Notes under the pieces: generated by a model | Told to the model about the DNA's origin: nothing | Databases searched by the model: none | What the model saw: only the letters and a program-made list of their open reading frames with translations | Part shown: positions 8,691-16,570 of the stretch, one piece after another | How the letters are laid out: each line of letters opens with the position of its first letter | Position numbering within the stretch: the first letter of the stretch is position 1 | Translations under genes and position numbers: made by a program | Assembly (NCBI GenBank): GCA_013203015.1 | Contig: JABMPO010000339.1 | Coordinates: 1 to 17,668, forward strand | From: Fidelibacterota bacterium | Lineage (GTDB): Bacteria > Fidelibacterota > Marinisomatia > Marinisomatales > TCS56 | DNA length: 17,668 nucleotides | Reading direction: 5' to 3'

Positions 8691-8791
8691 AAAACTCAGA
8701 ACTTTCAATGCGCTTCAAGGTAGGTGTTTAAACATCCGATATAATTTTTATAAGTCTCTTTGAACTCAACGATCACTGCGGTAAAAAAAAA

Positions 8792-8974
8792 TTAGTTATT
8801 CTGGCATTTGTCCGTATCACCATCACAAGTGGCACAGGTTAAAACTTCCCCATCAATAGTAATTCTCTGTCCGCCACCGCAATGACCTGAAATCTGCTCG
8901 CGCTTAAAAATGACTCCAATGGCTAAACCGGCCATAGCCAGTCCCAGAATCGCAATTGTAAGTAGTAACTGCAT
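8792..8974 (-). CDS. nqrM: Na+-NQR maturation protein NqrM (small Cys-rich membrane protein)
   Basis: Encodes a 60-residue protein with one N-terminal membrane span (about 2-23) followed by a short cysteine-rich tail. The junction GVIFKREQISGHCGGG and four cysteines (Cys32, Cys47, Cys50, Cys57) match the pattern of NqrM (formerly DUF539). NqrM is needed to deliver iron to the NqrD/NqrE cysteine site during Na+-NQR assembly. In other bacteria it usually lies just after apbE on the same strand; here it follows apbE but is convergent. I chose ATG 8974 because the frame can only be extended to a TTG at 9053-9055, which adds an unconvincing 27-residue leader. The ribosome binding site is weak for either choice. 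A run of nine T on the coding strand follows the stop immediately. Confidence 0.75.
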   Translation of the reverse strand: MQLLLTIAILGLAMAGLAIGVIFKREQISGHCGGGQRITIDGEVLTCATCDGDTDKCQNN

Positions 8975-9189
8975 GCCTGAAATTACAAAATATTTACTGC
9001 CCGGTTCCAATAAATCCGGAATATCAGCGATAATGTCAAGCGGCTGACAGTTCAATTAATTGTACTGAATTCCTGATGCTATTTTCTGGAATCAACAACC
9101 TGATTTAACTACCTCCGAACAGCCTAATTTTTGTACCTTCAACGTTTGCTAGAACAAGAGAAATAACGATTTTATTTGGTCAACAGATA

Positions 9190-10677
9190 ATGAAACTGAA
9201 ACGAATATTTACGCTATTCCTGATTCTGGGAATTATTGGCAGTCCACTGGTTTTATCTGCTGAAACCCAAACGGCAACTTATCCGGACGAATCCGTTCAT
9301 ACGACCGATAGCCACCATACTGCTCCCCATGTTGACGGAGCCGATCTATCAATAATCTGGGCGATTCCTTTTATTGGTATATTATTATCAATTGCGGTAT
9401 TTCCGCTGGTAGCACCGCATTTCTGGCATCATCATTTTGGTAAAATCTCGGCTTTCTGGGCGGCAATTCTGATTATTCCCTTTATATTATTTCAGGGGTT
9501 AACGACCACCATTTATGAACTCCTGCATGTGTCTTTGCTTGAATATTTTCCATTCATCATTCTATTGCTGGCGTTATTTACAATCTCCGGTGGTGTGAGA
9601 GTTACCGGTAAATTGCAGGGTTCGCCCATCGTCAATACCGGAATAATATTATTGGGCACTGTTTTAGCCAGTTGGATGGGAACCACCGGTGCGGCTATGT
9701 TATTAATCAGGCCATTGATCAGGGCGAATAAATGGCGCCAGAAAAATGTACATATAATTGTATTTTTCATTTTCCTGGTGGCAAATATTGGTGGCTCGTT
9801 GACACCGCTAGGTGATCCACCACTGTTTCTGGGATTTCTGAAAGGGGTAGACTTTTTCTGGACGACCACGAATATGTTTTTTCCAATGCTGACGGCGGTA
9901 GCAATTTTGCTAGCGCTCTTTTTTATGATCGACAGTTATTTTTACAATATGGAAAAAATGCCAGCCGAGTCACAACAGGAATCGCAGGCAACAGGAGTGA
10001 AAATCGGGTTGGAGGGAAAATTTAATCTGCTGTTATTACTCGGTGTTATTGGATCAGTATTGCTCAGTGGATTTTGGCATTCGGGAGTGTCATACAATAT
10101 TCATCATGTGGAAGTTGAGTTGCAAAACCTGGTTCGTGATCTGTTATTGATCGGTTTGACAATTACCAGTTGGAAGATGACGCCGATGGTGGTTCGTAAA
10201 GCAAATGAGTATTCCTGGTTTCCGATCATGGAAGTCGCCAAGCTGTTTGCCGGTATCTTTATTACGATCATCCCGGCCATCGCCATTTTAAAAGCAGGCA
10301 CGAATGGTAGCATGAGCAGCGTAATCAATTCGGTTTCCGATGGTTATGGCAACCCGGTGAATTATATGTATTTCTGGGCTACCGGAGTATTATCCAGTTT
10401 TCTTGATAATGCTCCCACCTATCTGGTATTTTTTAATACTGCTGGCGGTGATGCGATTCAACTAATGGGTCCCATGAGTCAAACATTGTTGGCCATTTCA
10501 ATGGGAGCCGTTTTTATGGGAGCCAATACCTATATTGGTAATGCGCCCAATTTTATGGTTAAATCGATTTCAGAAGAAGCCGGTATCAATATGCCCAGCT
10601 TTTTTGGCTACATGATCAAGTATTCGCTGCCAATCCTGATCCCCATATTTATTATTATCAGTTGGATATATTTTTAA
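9190..10677 (+). CDS. NhaD-like Na+/H+ antiporter (ion transporter superfamily)
   Basis: Encodes a 495-residue polytopic membrane protein with an N-terminal signal-like segment (about 1-24) and a histidine-rich exported stretch (residues 38-48, with HTTDSHHTAPH). About ten or more membrane segments follow. Motifs of the NhaD/ArsB/citrate-transporter superfamily are TTGAAMLLIRPLIRANKWR, GGSLTPLGDPPLFLGFLKG, SSFLDNAPTYLVFFN and GANTYIGNAPNFMVK. Members annotated as NhaD exchange Na+ for H+, which fits its place beside a Na+-pumping NQR. A related anion or dicarboxylate transporter cannot be fully excluded by sequence reading. No strong ribosome binding site precedes ATG 9190. The TAA stop overlaps the start of the next gene, so the two are probably co-transcribed. 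The 215 bases upstream are shared with the divergent nqrM and would hold both promoters. Confidence 0.85.
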   Translation: MKLKRIFTLFLILGIIGSPLVLSAETQTATYPDESVHTTDSHHTAPHVDGADLSIIWAIPFIGILLSIAVFPLVAPHFWHHHFGKISAFWAAILIIPFILFQGLTTTIYELLHVSLLEYFPFIILLLALFTISGGVRVTGKLQGSPIVNTGIILLGTVLASWMGTTGAAMLLIRPLIRANKWRQKNVHIIVFFIFLVANIGGSLTPLGDPPLFLGFLKGVDFFWTTTNMFFPMLTAVAILLALFFMIDSYFYNMEKMPAESQQESQATGVKIGLEGKFNLLLLLGVIGSVLLSGFWHSGVSYNIHHVEVELQNLVRDLLLIGLTITSWKMTPMVVRKANEYSWFPIMEVAKLFAGIFITIIPAIAILKAGTNGSMSSVINSVSDGYGNPVNYMYFWATGVLSSFLDNAPTYLVFFNTAGGDAIQLMGPMSQTLLAISMGAVFMGANTYIGNAPNFMVKSISEEAGINMPSFFGYMIKYSLPILIPIFIIISWIYF

Positions 10678-11219
10678 TGCGGATCAATAAAGTGACAACC
10701 AAAACAGGGGATAAAGGACAGACCCGATTGGGAGATGGGACCAAGACCGGTAAGGATGATTTGCGAATCCGATGTCTCGGTGGAGTGGATGAATTGAATT
10801 CCCAAATTGGGCTTTCCGCCGTTGCCGCAAAACCGCAATCAGTCAGAACCGAATTGGAGTTCATACAGAACAATTTAATGAATCTTAGCGGCGAATTAAG
10901 TATTCCCGCGAAACCGCCCACATTGATTACTCAGGACAATATTTCTTTTCTGGAGTCACGTATCACTGTTATGAACGAACAGCTTCCTCCGTTGAAAGAA
11001 TTCATTCTACCGGGCGGAAACGAGTTTTCAGCACGTTTGCATGTGGCGCGAACGATTTGCCGGCGGGTAGAATCACAAGTTGTTGAGCTTTCCCAATCTC
11101 AACTCATCAACCCTGATATCCTGCGCTACCTCAACCGCCTTTCAGACTATTTGTTTGTGCTGGCGCGTTTTATAGGGTTGGAAAATGGTGTGAAAGAATC
11201 ATTTTGGGAACATTCTTAA
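10677..11219 (+). CDS. Cob(I)alamin adenosyltransferase, PduO type
   Basis: Encodes a 180-residue PduO-family ATP:cob(I)alamin adenosyltransferase, which transfers the 5'-deoxyadenosyl group of ATP to cobalt to make adenosylcobalamin. The ATP-binding N-terminus TKTGDKGQTRLGDG, then LGGVDELNSQIG, FILPGGNEFSARLH, RTICRRVE and LNRLSDYLFVLARF are all hallmark motifs, and the length fits the family. I chose ATG 10677 because it forms a TAATG overlap with the upstream antiporter stop. An in-frame TTG at 10662 would add five residues from nhaD and is less likely. The coenzyme it makes is needed by the acyl-CoA mutase starting at 16684, about 5.5 kb downstream, although the two are not in one operon. 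Confidence 0.94.
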   Translation: MRINKVTTKTGDKGQTRLGDGTKTGKDDLRIRCLGGVDELNSQIGLSAVAAKPQSVRTELEFIQNNLMNLSGELSIPAKPPTLITQDNISFLESRITVMNEQLPPLKEFILPGGNEFSARLHVARTICRRVESQVVELSQSQLINPDILRYLNRLSDYLFVLARFIGLENGVKESFWEHS

Positions 11220-11327
11220 TTCAAAACAGGTTGTTAACCCCTGGCATGAGTATGATATGCTTGGATACCGGAAATTTAGACAATTAGAAAAAATGCAGCA
11301 TAACCGTACCTATGGGTTTTTTTAAAT

Positions 11328-12338
11328 ATGATTGATTGGAAATTTGTACAGCAAATGATAGCAGATGCTGATCGCATTTTATTGACGACACACGAAAATC
11401 CTGATGGCGATGGTATTGGTTGCGCCAGCGCAATGCAATATTACCTGCAGGACATTGGAAAAGACAGTCGCATTTTATGTACATCGGAATTACCCTATGA
11501 ATATGGTTTTTTCCAGCACGCTAAAGATTACAGTTTGTATAGCAAAACAAAACATGCTGAGTGGATTGCCGGAGCGGATCTGGCCATTGTTTTTGATATT
11601 GGTGATTTTAGCCGTTTGCGTGGGATTGGTGAACAGTTGAAAATCAATAGGATTAAAACGCTTAACATTGACCACCACATTCATACAACCAACGGTAATT
11701 TTTCCTATGATTTAATAGATCTGAAGGCCGCCGCAACTGGTGAAATGTTGTATGATTTCTTTAAAACAATTTATCAGGGCCTATTGCCCCTGGCCATCGC
11801 CGAAGGTATTTACACGGCAATAATGACCGATACGGGGTCTTTTCGTTATAGCAATACCAATCAACACTGCCATGCAATTGCAATTGAGTGTATTAATGCC
11901 GGCATCAAGCCGCATGCTATTTATCAACAAATTTATGAGTCCAGCTCGATTGCCAGAGTGAAACTCTTGGGGGCGATTCTGAACAATATTAATTTTGATT
12001 TTGATGGTGAACTGGCCTGGTTTAAGATCGACCAAGCGATGCTTGACCGGTGTTCGGCTACCCGCTCGGATGTTGATGGATTTACCGATTTTATCAGGAC
12101 CATCCGTGGCGTTGAAATTGCTTTAATGATTTTTCAGAATGGCGATGATTCCTGCCGGATCAATTTCAGATCAAAAGGAAAATACAATATTCATGGTGTG
12201 GCTCAGGAAATGGGTGGTGGTGGACATCCATTCGCAGCGGGAGCAGTGGTAGCCGGTTCATTGGATACGGTAACCGAAAAAGTGCTACAGGCGACAATCA
12301 AATCTCTGAATAGTCAGAATGGAAATAAGCAGCCATGA
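11328..12338 (+). CDS. DHH-family phosphoesterase, NrnA-like (nanoRNase / pAp phosphatase)
   Basis: Encodes a 336-residue protein with an N-terminal DHH domain and a C-terminal DHHA1 domain. Metal-binding residues are visible: His22, Asp26 and Asp28 in THENPDGDGIG, Asp90, the Asp115-His116-His117 triad in NIDHH, and Asp168 in IMTDTGSFRYSNT. The C-terminal GGGGHPFAAGAVV is the DHHA1 substrate loop. This combination and length match NrnA, which degrades short oligoribonucleotides and removes the 3' phosphate of pAp. Related cyclic-dinucleotide phosphodiesterases share the fold, but no GGDEF or PAS domain is present. The 108 bases upstream contain only weak hairpins. The stop overlaps the ispH start (ATGA), suggesting coupled translation as the first gene of a five-gene run. 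Confidence 0.9.
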   Translation: MIDWKFVQQMIADADRILLTTHENPDGDGIGCASAMQYYLQDIGKDSRILCTSELPYEYGFFQHAKDYSLYSKTKHAEWIAGADLAIVFDIGDFSRLRGIGEQLKINRIKTLNIDHHIHTTNGNFSYDLIDLKAAATGEMLYDFFKTIYQGLLPLAIAEGIYTAIMTDTGSFRYSNTNQHCHAIAIECINAGIKPHAIYQQIYESSSIARVKLLGAILNNINFDFDGELAWFKIDQAMLDRCSATRSDVDGFTDFIRTIRGVEIALMIFQNGDDSCRINFRSKGKYNIHGVAQEMGGGGHPFAAGAVVAGSLDTVTEKVLQATIKSLNSQNGNKQP

Positions 12339-13198
12339 AAATTATTTTAGCTCAGGATGCCGGTTATTGTTTCGGAGTGCGAAACGCTGTTGAGATTGCC
12401 TATAAAACAGCCCGTGACCATGGCGATGTTTACATGTTAGGACACATCGTACATAATGAACAAGTAGTGGAAGATTTGAGCCGTGCTGGAGCAAAAGTTG
12501 TTAAAGATCTGCAATCTGTACCGGAGGGAAAACCGGTTTTATTTCGCGCTCATGGAACTGCCAATCCAATTTGGGAGAAAGCCCGGGAAATGAATATGGA
12601 CATCGTGGATGCTACCTGTCCTCTGGTGCGGGATATTCATGAAGAAGTAAAAAATCTGGCTGAAGCTGGTTACAGGATTTTTATAATTGGTGATCACGGT
12701 CATGATGAAGTGGCCGGAATTGCCAGTCAGGTAGAAAACGCCAAAATTATTGCAACACCGGATGAAGCGCGTAAACTGAGTAAAGTCAAACGGGCGGGAG
12801 TCGTTTCACAATCCACACAAACGATCAGTAACGTACAAGAAATTATTAATGTACTCATGACCAAGGTTCATGATTTACGATTTATAAATACAATCTGCTT
12901 TCCTACAAAGCGTAATCAGGAGCAAATAATTAATCTTGCGAAAACCTGTGATATCGTAATAATTATTGGCAGTTTTACCAGTGCAAATTCCAAACGATTA
13001 GCTCAGTTGGCAGTCCAACGAAATCCCCGATCGTATCAAGTTACGGGAGCTAAGGATTTGGATCGAAATTGGTTCATTAATATCAATACAGTTGGTATCT
13101 CAGCCGGGGCATCGACTCCGGATTCGGTAATTGAAGAGGTAACCCAAATTATTGAGAAAATTGCTAAACAGCAAAATCAGGATGTTAGTTATGGATAA
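12335..13198 (+). CDS. ispH: 4-hydroxy-3-methylbut-2-enyl diphosphate reductase
   Basis: Encodes a 287-residue IspH, the last enzyme of the MEP pathway, which reduces HMBPP to IPP and DMAPP with an iron-sulfur cluster. The three cluster cysteines are Cys12 (AGYCFGV), Cys95 (DATCPLV) and Cys188 (NTICFPT). Substrate-binding His40, His73 and His123 and the proton-relay Glu125 in GDHGHDEVAG are in place, and GSFTSANSKRL (212-222) matches the C-terminal diphosphate site. The segment after the third cysteine reads CFPTKRNQ, slightly different from the common CxATxxRQ. ATG 12335 overlaps the preceding stop by 4 bases, and the 3' end overlaps pdxS by 8 bases. Together with dxs at 14641 it brackets the pdxST pair. 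Confidence 0.96.
   Translation: MKIILAQDAGYCFGVRNAVEIAYKTARDHGDVYMLGHIVHNEQVVEDLSRAGAKVVKDLQSVPEGKPVLFRAHGTANPIWEKAREMNMDIVDATCPLVRDIHEEVKNLAEAGYRIFIIGDHGHDEVAGIASQVENAKIIATPDEARKLSKVKRAGVVSQSTQTISNVQEIINVLMTKVHDLRFINTICFPTKRNQEQIINLAKTCDIVIIIGSFTSANSKRLAQLAVQRNPRSYQVTGAKDLDRNWFININTVGISAGASTPDSVIEEVTQIIEKIAKQQNQDVSYG
13179..13182 (+). promoter_or_regulatory. Ribosome binding site that decides the pdxS start
   Basis: AGGA is placed 8 bases before ATG 13191 inside the 3' end of ispH. An alternative ATG at 13182 would overlap this site and has no spacing, so 13191 is preferred. Confidence 0.55.
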
Positions 13199-14072
13199 AG
13201 GATCATTTAAAGTTAAAATAGGATTGGCTGAGATGTTAAAGGGGGGAGTTATTATGGATGTAACGAATCCCGAACAGGCTAAAATTGCCGAGGAAGCAGG
13301 TGCAGTCGCGGTGATGGCACTGGAACGCATCCCGGCTGAAATCAGAAAAGACGGTGGAATCGCCCGCATGAGCGACCCGGCTATGGTAAAGGGTATTCAG
13401 GACATAGTGTCCATTCCGGTAATGGCTAAATGCCGTATCGGCCATTTTGCAGAGGCGCAGATATTGGAAGCACTGGAAGTAGACTTCATTGATGAGAGCG
13501 AAGTGTTGACACCGGCTGATGAGGCAAATCACGTTTGGAAACATGATTTTAAGGTACCTTTCGTTTGCGGATGCCGGAATTTAGGCGAAGCTTTGCGTCG
13601 GATCGGTGAAGGCGCAGCCTTGATCCGGACAAAAGGTGAAGCAGGCAGCGGCAATATTGTTGAAGCTGTCCGCCACATGCGTCAGGTGCAGCGTGAGCTA
13701 AAAGAATTAACAATATTGGGAACCGAAGAATTAATGGCCAGAGCCAAAGAATTAGGTGCACCTTTTGAACAAGTTCGGCAAGTTGCCAAATCGGGCAAAT
13801 TGCCAGTACCTAATTTCGCCGCCGGTGGTATCGCAACACCTGCCGACGCATCTCTGATGATGCAATTAGGCGCTGAAACGGTATTCGTTGGTTCTGGTAT
13901 ATTTATGAGTGAAGATCCGGCTCACCGAGCGAAAGCAATCGTTGAAGCCGTGACCTATTTCGATGATCCTCCGCGACTTGCGGAAATCTCTACCGGTCTG
14001 AAAAGCGCTATGAAGGGGTTGGACATTTCAGAAATACCGCCGGAACAACGTTTGCAGGAGCGCGGCTGGTAG
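13191..14072 (+). CDS. pdxS: Pyridoxal 5'-phosphate synthase, synthase subunit PdxS
   Basis: Encodes a 293-residue TIM-barrel enzyme that builds pyridoxal 5'-phosphate from ribose 5-phosphate, glyceraldehyde 3-phosphate and ammonia delivered by PdxT. The catalytic residues are visible: Asp23 in GGVIMDVTNPEQ, Lys80 in PVMAKCRIGHF and Lys148 in LIRTKGEAGSGN, one less than the Bacillus numbering (D24, K81, K149). NFAAGGIATPADASLMMQLGAETVFVGSGIF is the C-terminal phosphate site, quoted here as NFAAGGIATPADASL plus VFVGSGIF. ATG 13191 gives the family's usual length; upstream in-frame starts would add residues read from ispH. The gene overlaps ispH by 8 bases and its TAG stop overlaps the GTG start of pdxT by one base. 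Confidence 0.97.
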   Translation: MDKGSFKVKIGLAEMLKGGVIMDVTNPEQAKIAEEAGAVAVMALERIPAEIRKDGGIARMSDPAMVKGIQDIVSIPVMAKCRIGHFAEAQILEALEVDFIDESEVLTPADEANHVWKHDFKVPFVCGCRNLGEALRRIGEGAALIRTKGEAGSGNIVEAVRHMRQVQRELKELTILGTEELMARAKELGAPFEQVRQVAKSGKLPVPNFAAGGIATPADASLMMQLGAETVFVGSGIFMSEDPAHRAKAIVEAVTYFDDPPRLAEISTGLKSAMKGLDISEIPPEQRLQERGW

Positions 14073-14641
14073 TGAAAATTGGCTTGTTAGCCCTGCAGGG
14101 TGATTACGCCCGGCATGAAGACATTATCAGGCAGCTAGGTTGGGAAACGCAACTTGTTCGGTATCCGAAACAACTGGATGCATTGGACGGGCTGGTAATC
14201 CCGGGTGGTGAATCAACCACGATGACCAAATTGATCAAAGCCAGCCGATTTAGGGCACCAATTTTGGATTTTGCCCAACATGCTTCGATCCTCGGGACCT
14301 GCGCAGGACTCATCATGCTTGGAAATAAACAGATTGACTCCCAGATTGATACGTTCGAATTGATCAATGTAGAAGTGGAACGTAACGCTTATGGTCGACA
14401 GGTTTTCTCATTCGATGAACAAATCCAAGTCAATGTTGGTGACGAAACGCAGTCAATTACTGCTACATTCATCCGGGCACCCAGAATTACTGCTACGGGT
14501 GCAAATGTTGAGATACTGGCAAGTCATAATGGATTTCCCGCAGCAGTACGACAGGGTAGACATATTGGTTTAACATTTCATCCGGAACTTGATGATATTA
14601 CTCTGTTTCATGAATTCGCTTTTGGTAGGCAGGGGATTTGA
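14072..14641 (+). CDS. pdxT: Pyridoxal 5'-phosphate synthase, glutaminase subunit PdxT
   Basis: Encodes a 189-residue class I glutamine amidotransferase that hydrolyses glutamine and channels ammonia to PdxS. The catalytic triad is visible as Cys77 in LGTCAGLIML, and His170 with Glu172 in LTFHPELDD. IPGGESTTM (43-51) is the characteristic PdxT loop, and GLLALQGDYARHE the N-terminal signature. The gene starts with GTG at 14072, sharing one base with the pdxS stop (TAGTG), with an AGGAG site at 14056-14060. Its TGA stop overlaps the dxs ATG by one base. The one-base overlaps on both sides suggest strongly coupled expression, consistent with the PdxS-PdxT complex. Confidence 0.96.
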   Translation: MKIGLLALQGDYARHEDIIRQLGWETQLVRYPKQLDALDGLVIPGGESTTMTKLIKASRFRAPILDFAQHASILGTCAGLIMLGNKQIDSQIDTFELINVEVERNAYGRQVFSFDEQIQVNVGDETQSITATFIRAPRITATGANVEILASHNGFPAAVRQGRHIGLTFHPELDDITLFHEFAFGRQGI

Positions 14642-16512
14642 TGGAACATAAAATTCTGGCTCGAATTCACTCACCGGCGGATTTAAAACCGCTCTCTATT
14701 CCTGAACTCAAGCAATTGTGCCAGGAATTACGTGAATTTATTATAACTGTTATCAACGAAACCGGTGGTCATCTTGCTCCGTCCCTGGGTGCAATCGAGT
14801 TGACTGTGGCCATGCACTATGTTTATAACATGCCGGAAGATGAAATAGTCTGGGATGTAGGACACCAGGCCTATGCTCATAAAATTTTAACTGGCAGGAT
14901 GGATCGTTTTGCGACGATCAGGCAGTTGAATGGGCTCAGCGGATTTCTGAAAAGATCAGAAAGCGAATATGATTCGTTCGGAGCCGGTCATGCATCGACC
15001 TCAATCTCCGCAGCGTTGGGAATAGCTGCCGCTCGCGACCATAATAACCAGAGTTTCAAGGTAGCTGCCATTATTGGTGATGGCGCTATGACCGGTGGCC
15101 TGGCGTTCGAAGCGTTAAACAATGCCGGCAGTATCCGAAAACAGTTGCTGGTTGTACTAAATGACAATAAAATGTCAATCAGCCCCAATGTAGGCGCTCT
15201 GCGAACTTATCTGAATCGTATTCAGACTAATCCCATTTACAATCGTATTCGTAATGAAATTTGGGACTTAGCCGGATCATTACCAGTTGGAAAATCTGCC
15301 GTCAGGATGGGGCTGAAAAAGATCGAGGAAAGTCTGAAAAATCTATTGGTGCCAGGCATTCTTTTTGATGAATTGGGTTTTAGATATTTAGGACCCATTG
15401 ATGGACATGATCTCGGAGAACTAATTCTTACACTCCAAAATATCAAAAATATTAAAACCCCGGTTTTGTTACATATTAACACTAAAAAGGGCAAGGGATT
15501 GGGAGCAGCGGAAGTTGATCCGGTAAAATATCACGGAATAGCCGCAAATAGTAAGGCGCCTAAAACTTCGGAATCGGTTGCAAAAGCACCAAATTTTCAG
15601 AATGTTTTTGGCGACTTAGTTTGTGAAATTGCCCGCAATCGCTCAGATACTGTTTGTATAACTGCCGCCATGCGGGAAGGCACCGGATTAGTCAATTTTG
15701 CCCGGGAATTTCCGGATCGCTATTATGATGTGGGTATTGCTGAAGGGCATGCCGTGACATTTGCTGCAGGACTGGCCACTAATAAGATTCGTCCGATTGT
15801 AGCAATCTATTCTACTTTTTTACAGCGCGCTTACGACCATATTATTCATGATGTAGCCGTCCAAAATCTGCCGGTCATATTCTGTCTTGACCGTGCTGGT
15901 CTGGCGGGAGAGGATGGTCCAACCCACCACGGTAGTCTTGATTTAGCATATTTACAGGTCATACCGGGAATGGTAGTCGCCTCACCAAAAAATGGCAATG
16001 AATTGCGACATTTGCTCTACACCGCCCTTAACTATAGCGACGGACCATTCGCGATTCGTTATCCCAAGGCGAGTGCCATAGATTACATGCCATCAGGACA
16101 AGTGGAACTATTACCGATAGGAAGTTGGTCCACTGAACTACCAGGTAAAGATATTGCAATTCTGGCATTAGGTCCAATGGTATATCAAGCTTTGGCAGCC
16201 GCTGAAGAATTGGCGAAATCCGAAATTTCCTGCGAAGTTGTCAATTGCCGGTTTGTGAAACCGCTGGATCATCAATATCTGCGGAATCTTCAAAAGCGAT
16301 TTAATAGAGTAATTACGATCGAGGAAGGGACTATACTGGGCGGATTTGGGAACAATACAGCTAACTGGTTGTACCAGCAAGGCTACAATGGGACCGTCAA
16401 AATGCTGGGCTTTCCCGATAAATTTATTCCCCATGGCACCCGAGATGAATTGCTGAAAATATTGAAGCTAGATACCAGTGGAATCATAGCATCAATTAAG
16501 GCGTTATTCTAA
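14641..16512 (+). CDS. dxs: 1-deoxy-D-xylulose-5-phosphate synthase
   Basis: Encodes a 623-residue thiamine-diphosphate enzyme that condenses pyruvate and glyceraldehyde 3-phosphate to DXP, the first step of the MEP pathway. His44 in TGGHLAPSLG, the cofactor motif GDG (146-148) with NDN (174-176), and Glu368 in VGIAEGHAV match E. coli H49, the GDG/N motif and E370. DVGHQAYAHKILTGR and GPTHHGSLDLAYL are further signatures. The C-terminal transketolase domain is complete. ATG 14641 is preferred over TTG 14638 because it forms TGATG with the pdxT stop and is 5 bases from an AGGGGA site. Because PdxST makes PLP without DXP, DXP here should serve isoprenoids (with IspH) and perhaps thiamine. It is the last gene of the run. 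Confidence 0.97.
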   Translation: MEHKILARIHSPADLKPLSIPELKQLCQELREFIITVINETGGHLAPSLGAIELTVAMHYVYNMPEDEIVWDVGHQAYAHKILTGRMDRFATIRQLNGLSGFLKRSESEYDSFGAGHASTSISAALGIAAARDHNNQSFKVAAIIGDGAMTGGLAFEALNNAGSIRKQLLVVLNDNKMSISPNVGALRTYLNRIQTNPIYNRIRNEIWDLAGSLPVGKSAVRMGLKKIEESLKNLLVPGILFDELGFRYLGPIDGHDLGELILTLQNIKNIKTPVLLHINTKKGKGLGAAEVDPVKYHGIAANSKAPKTSESVAKAPNFQNVFGDLVCEIARNRSDTVCITAAMREGTGLVNFAREFPDRYYDVGIAEGHAVTFAAGLATNKIRPIVAIYSTFLQRAYDHIIHDVAVQNLPVIFCLDRAGLAGEDGPTHHGSLDLAYLQVIPGMVVASPKNGNELRHLLYTALNYSDGPFAIRYPKASAIDYMPSGQVELLPIGSWSTELPGKDIAILALGPMVYQALAAAEELAKSEISCEVVNCRFVKPLDHQYLRNLQKRFNRVITIEEGTILGGFGNNTANWLYQQGYNGTVKMLGFPDKFIPHGTRDELLKILKLDTSGIIASIKALF

Positions 16513-16570
16513 ATTGAATGCTGAATTACTAAATAATCTGATGCAGAGGATGCCTTACGAAGGAAACAGA

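Noticed and set aside
8725..8734. Perfect 10-base palindrome TGTTTAAACA as a terminator between apbE and nqrM
   Set aside because: It leaves almost no loop, the flanks do not extend the pairing, and no T-run follows on either strand.
8975..9055. N-terminal extension of NqrM to a TTG codon at 9053-9055
   Set aside because: The extra 27 residues precede the membrane span without matching the family, and the TTG directly follows a stop codon with no ribosome binding site.
9146..9175. Possible sigma-70 promoter for the antiporter (TTGCTA, 18 bases, TTTTAT)
   Set aside because: Only 4 of 6 matches in each box in AT-rich DNA; this level is expected by chance.
11227..11243. Hairpin CAGGTT/AACC-CTG after the adenosyltransferase as an intrinsic terminator
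   Set aside because: The stem needs a bulge and no T-run follows.
11302..11323. AACC...GGTT followed by seven T just before the nrnA-like start
   Set aside because: Only a 4-base stem; too weak to call a terminator or attenuator.
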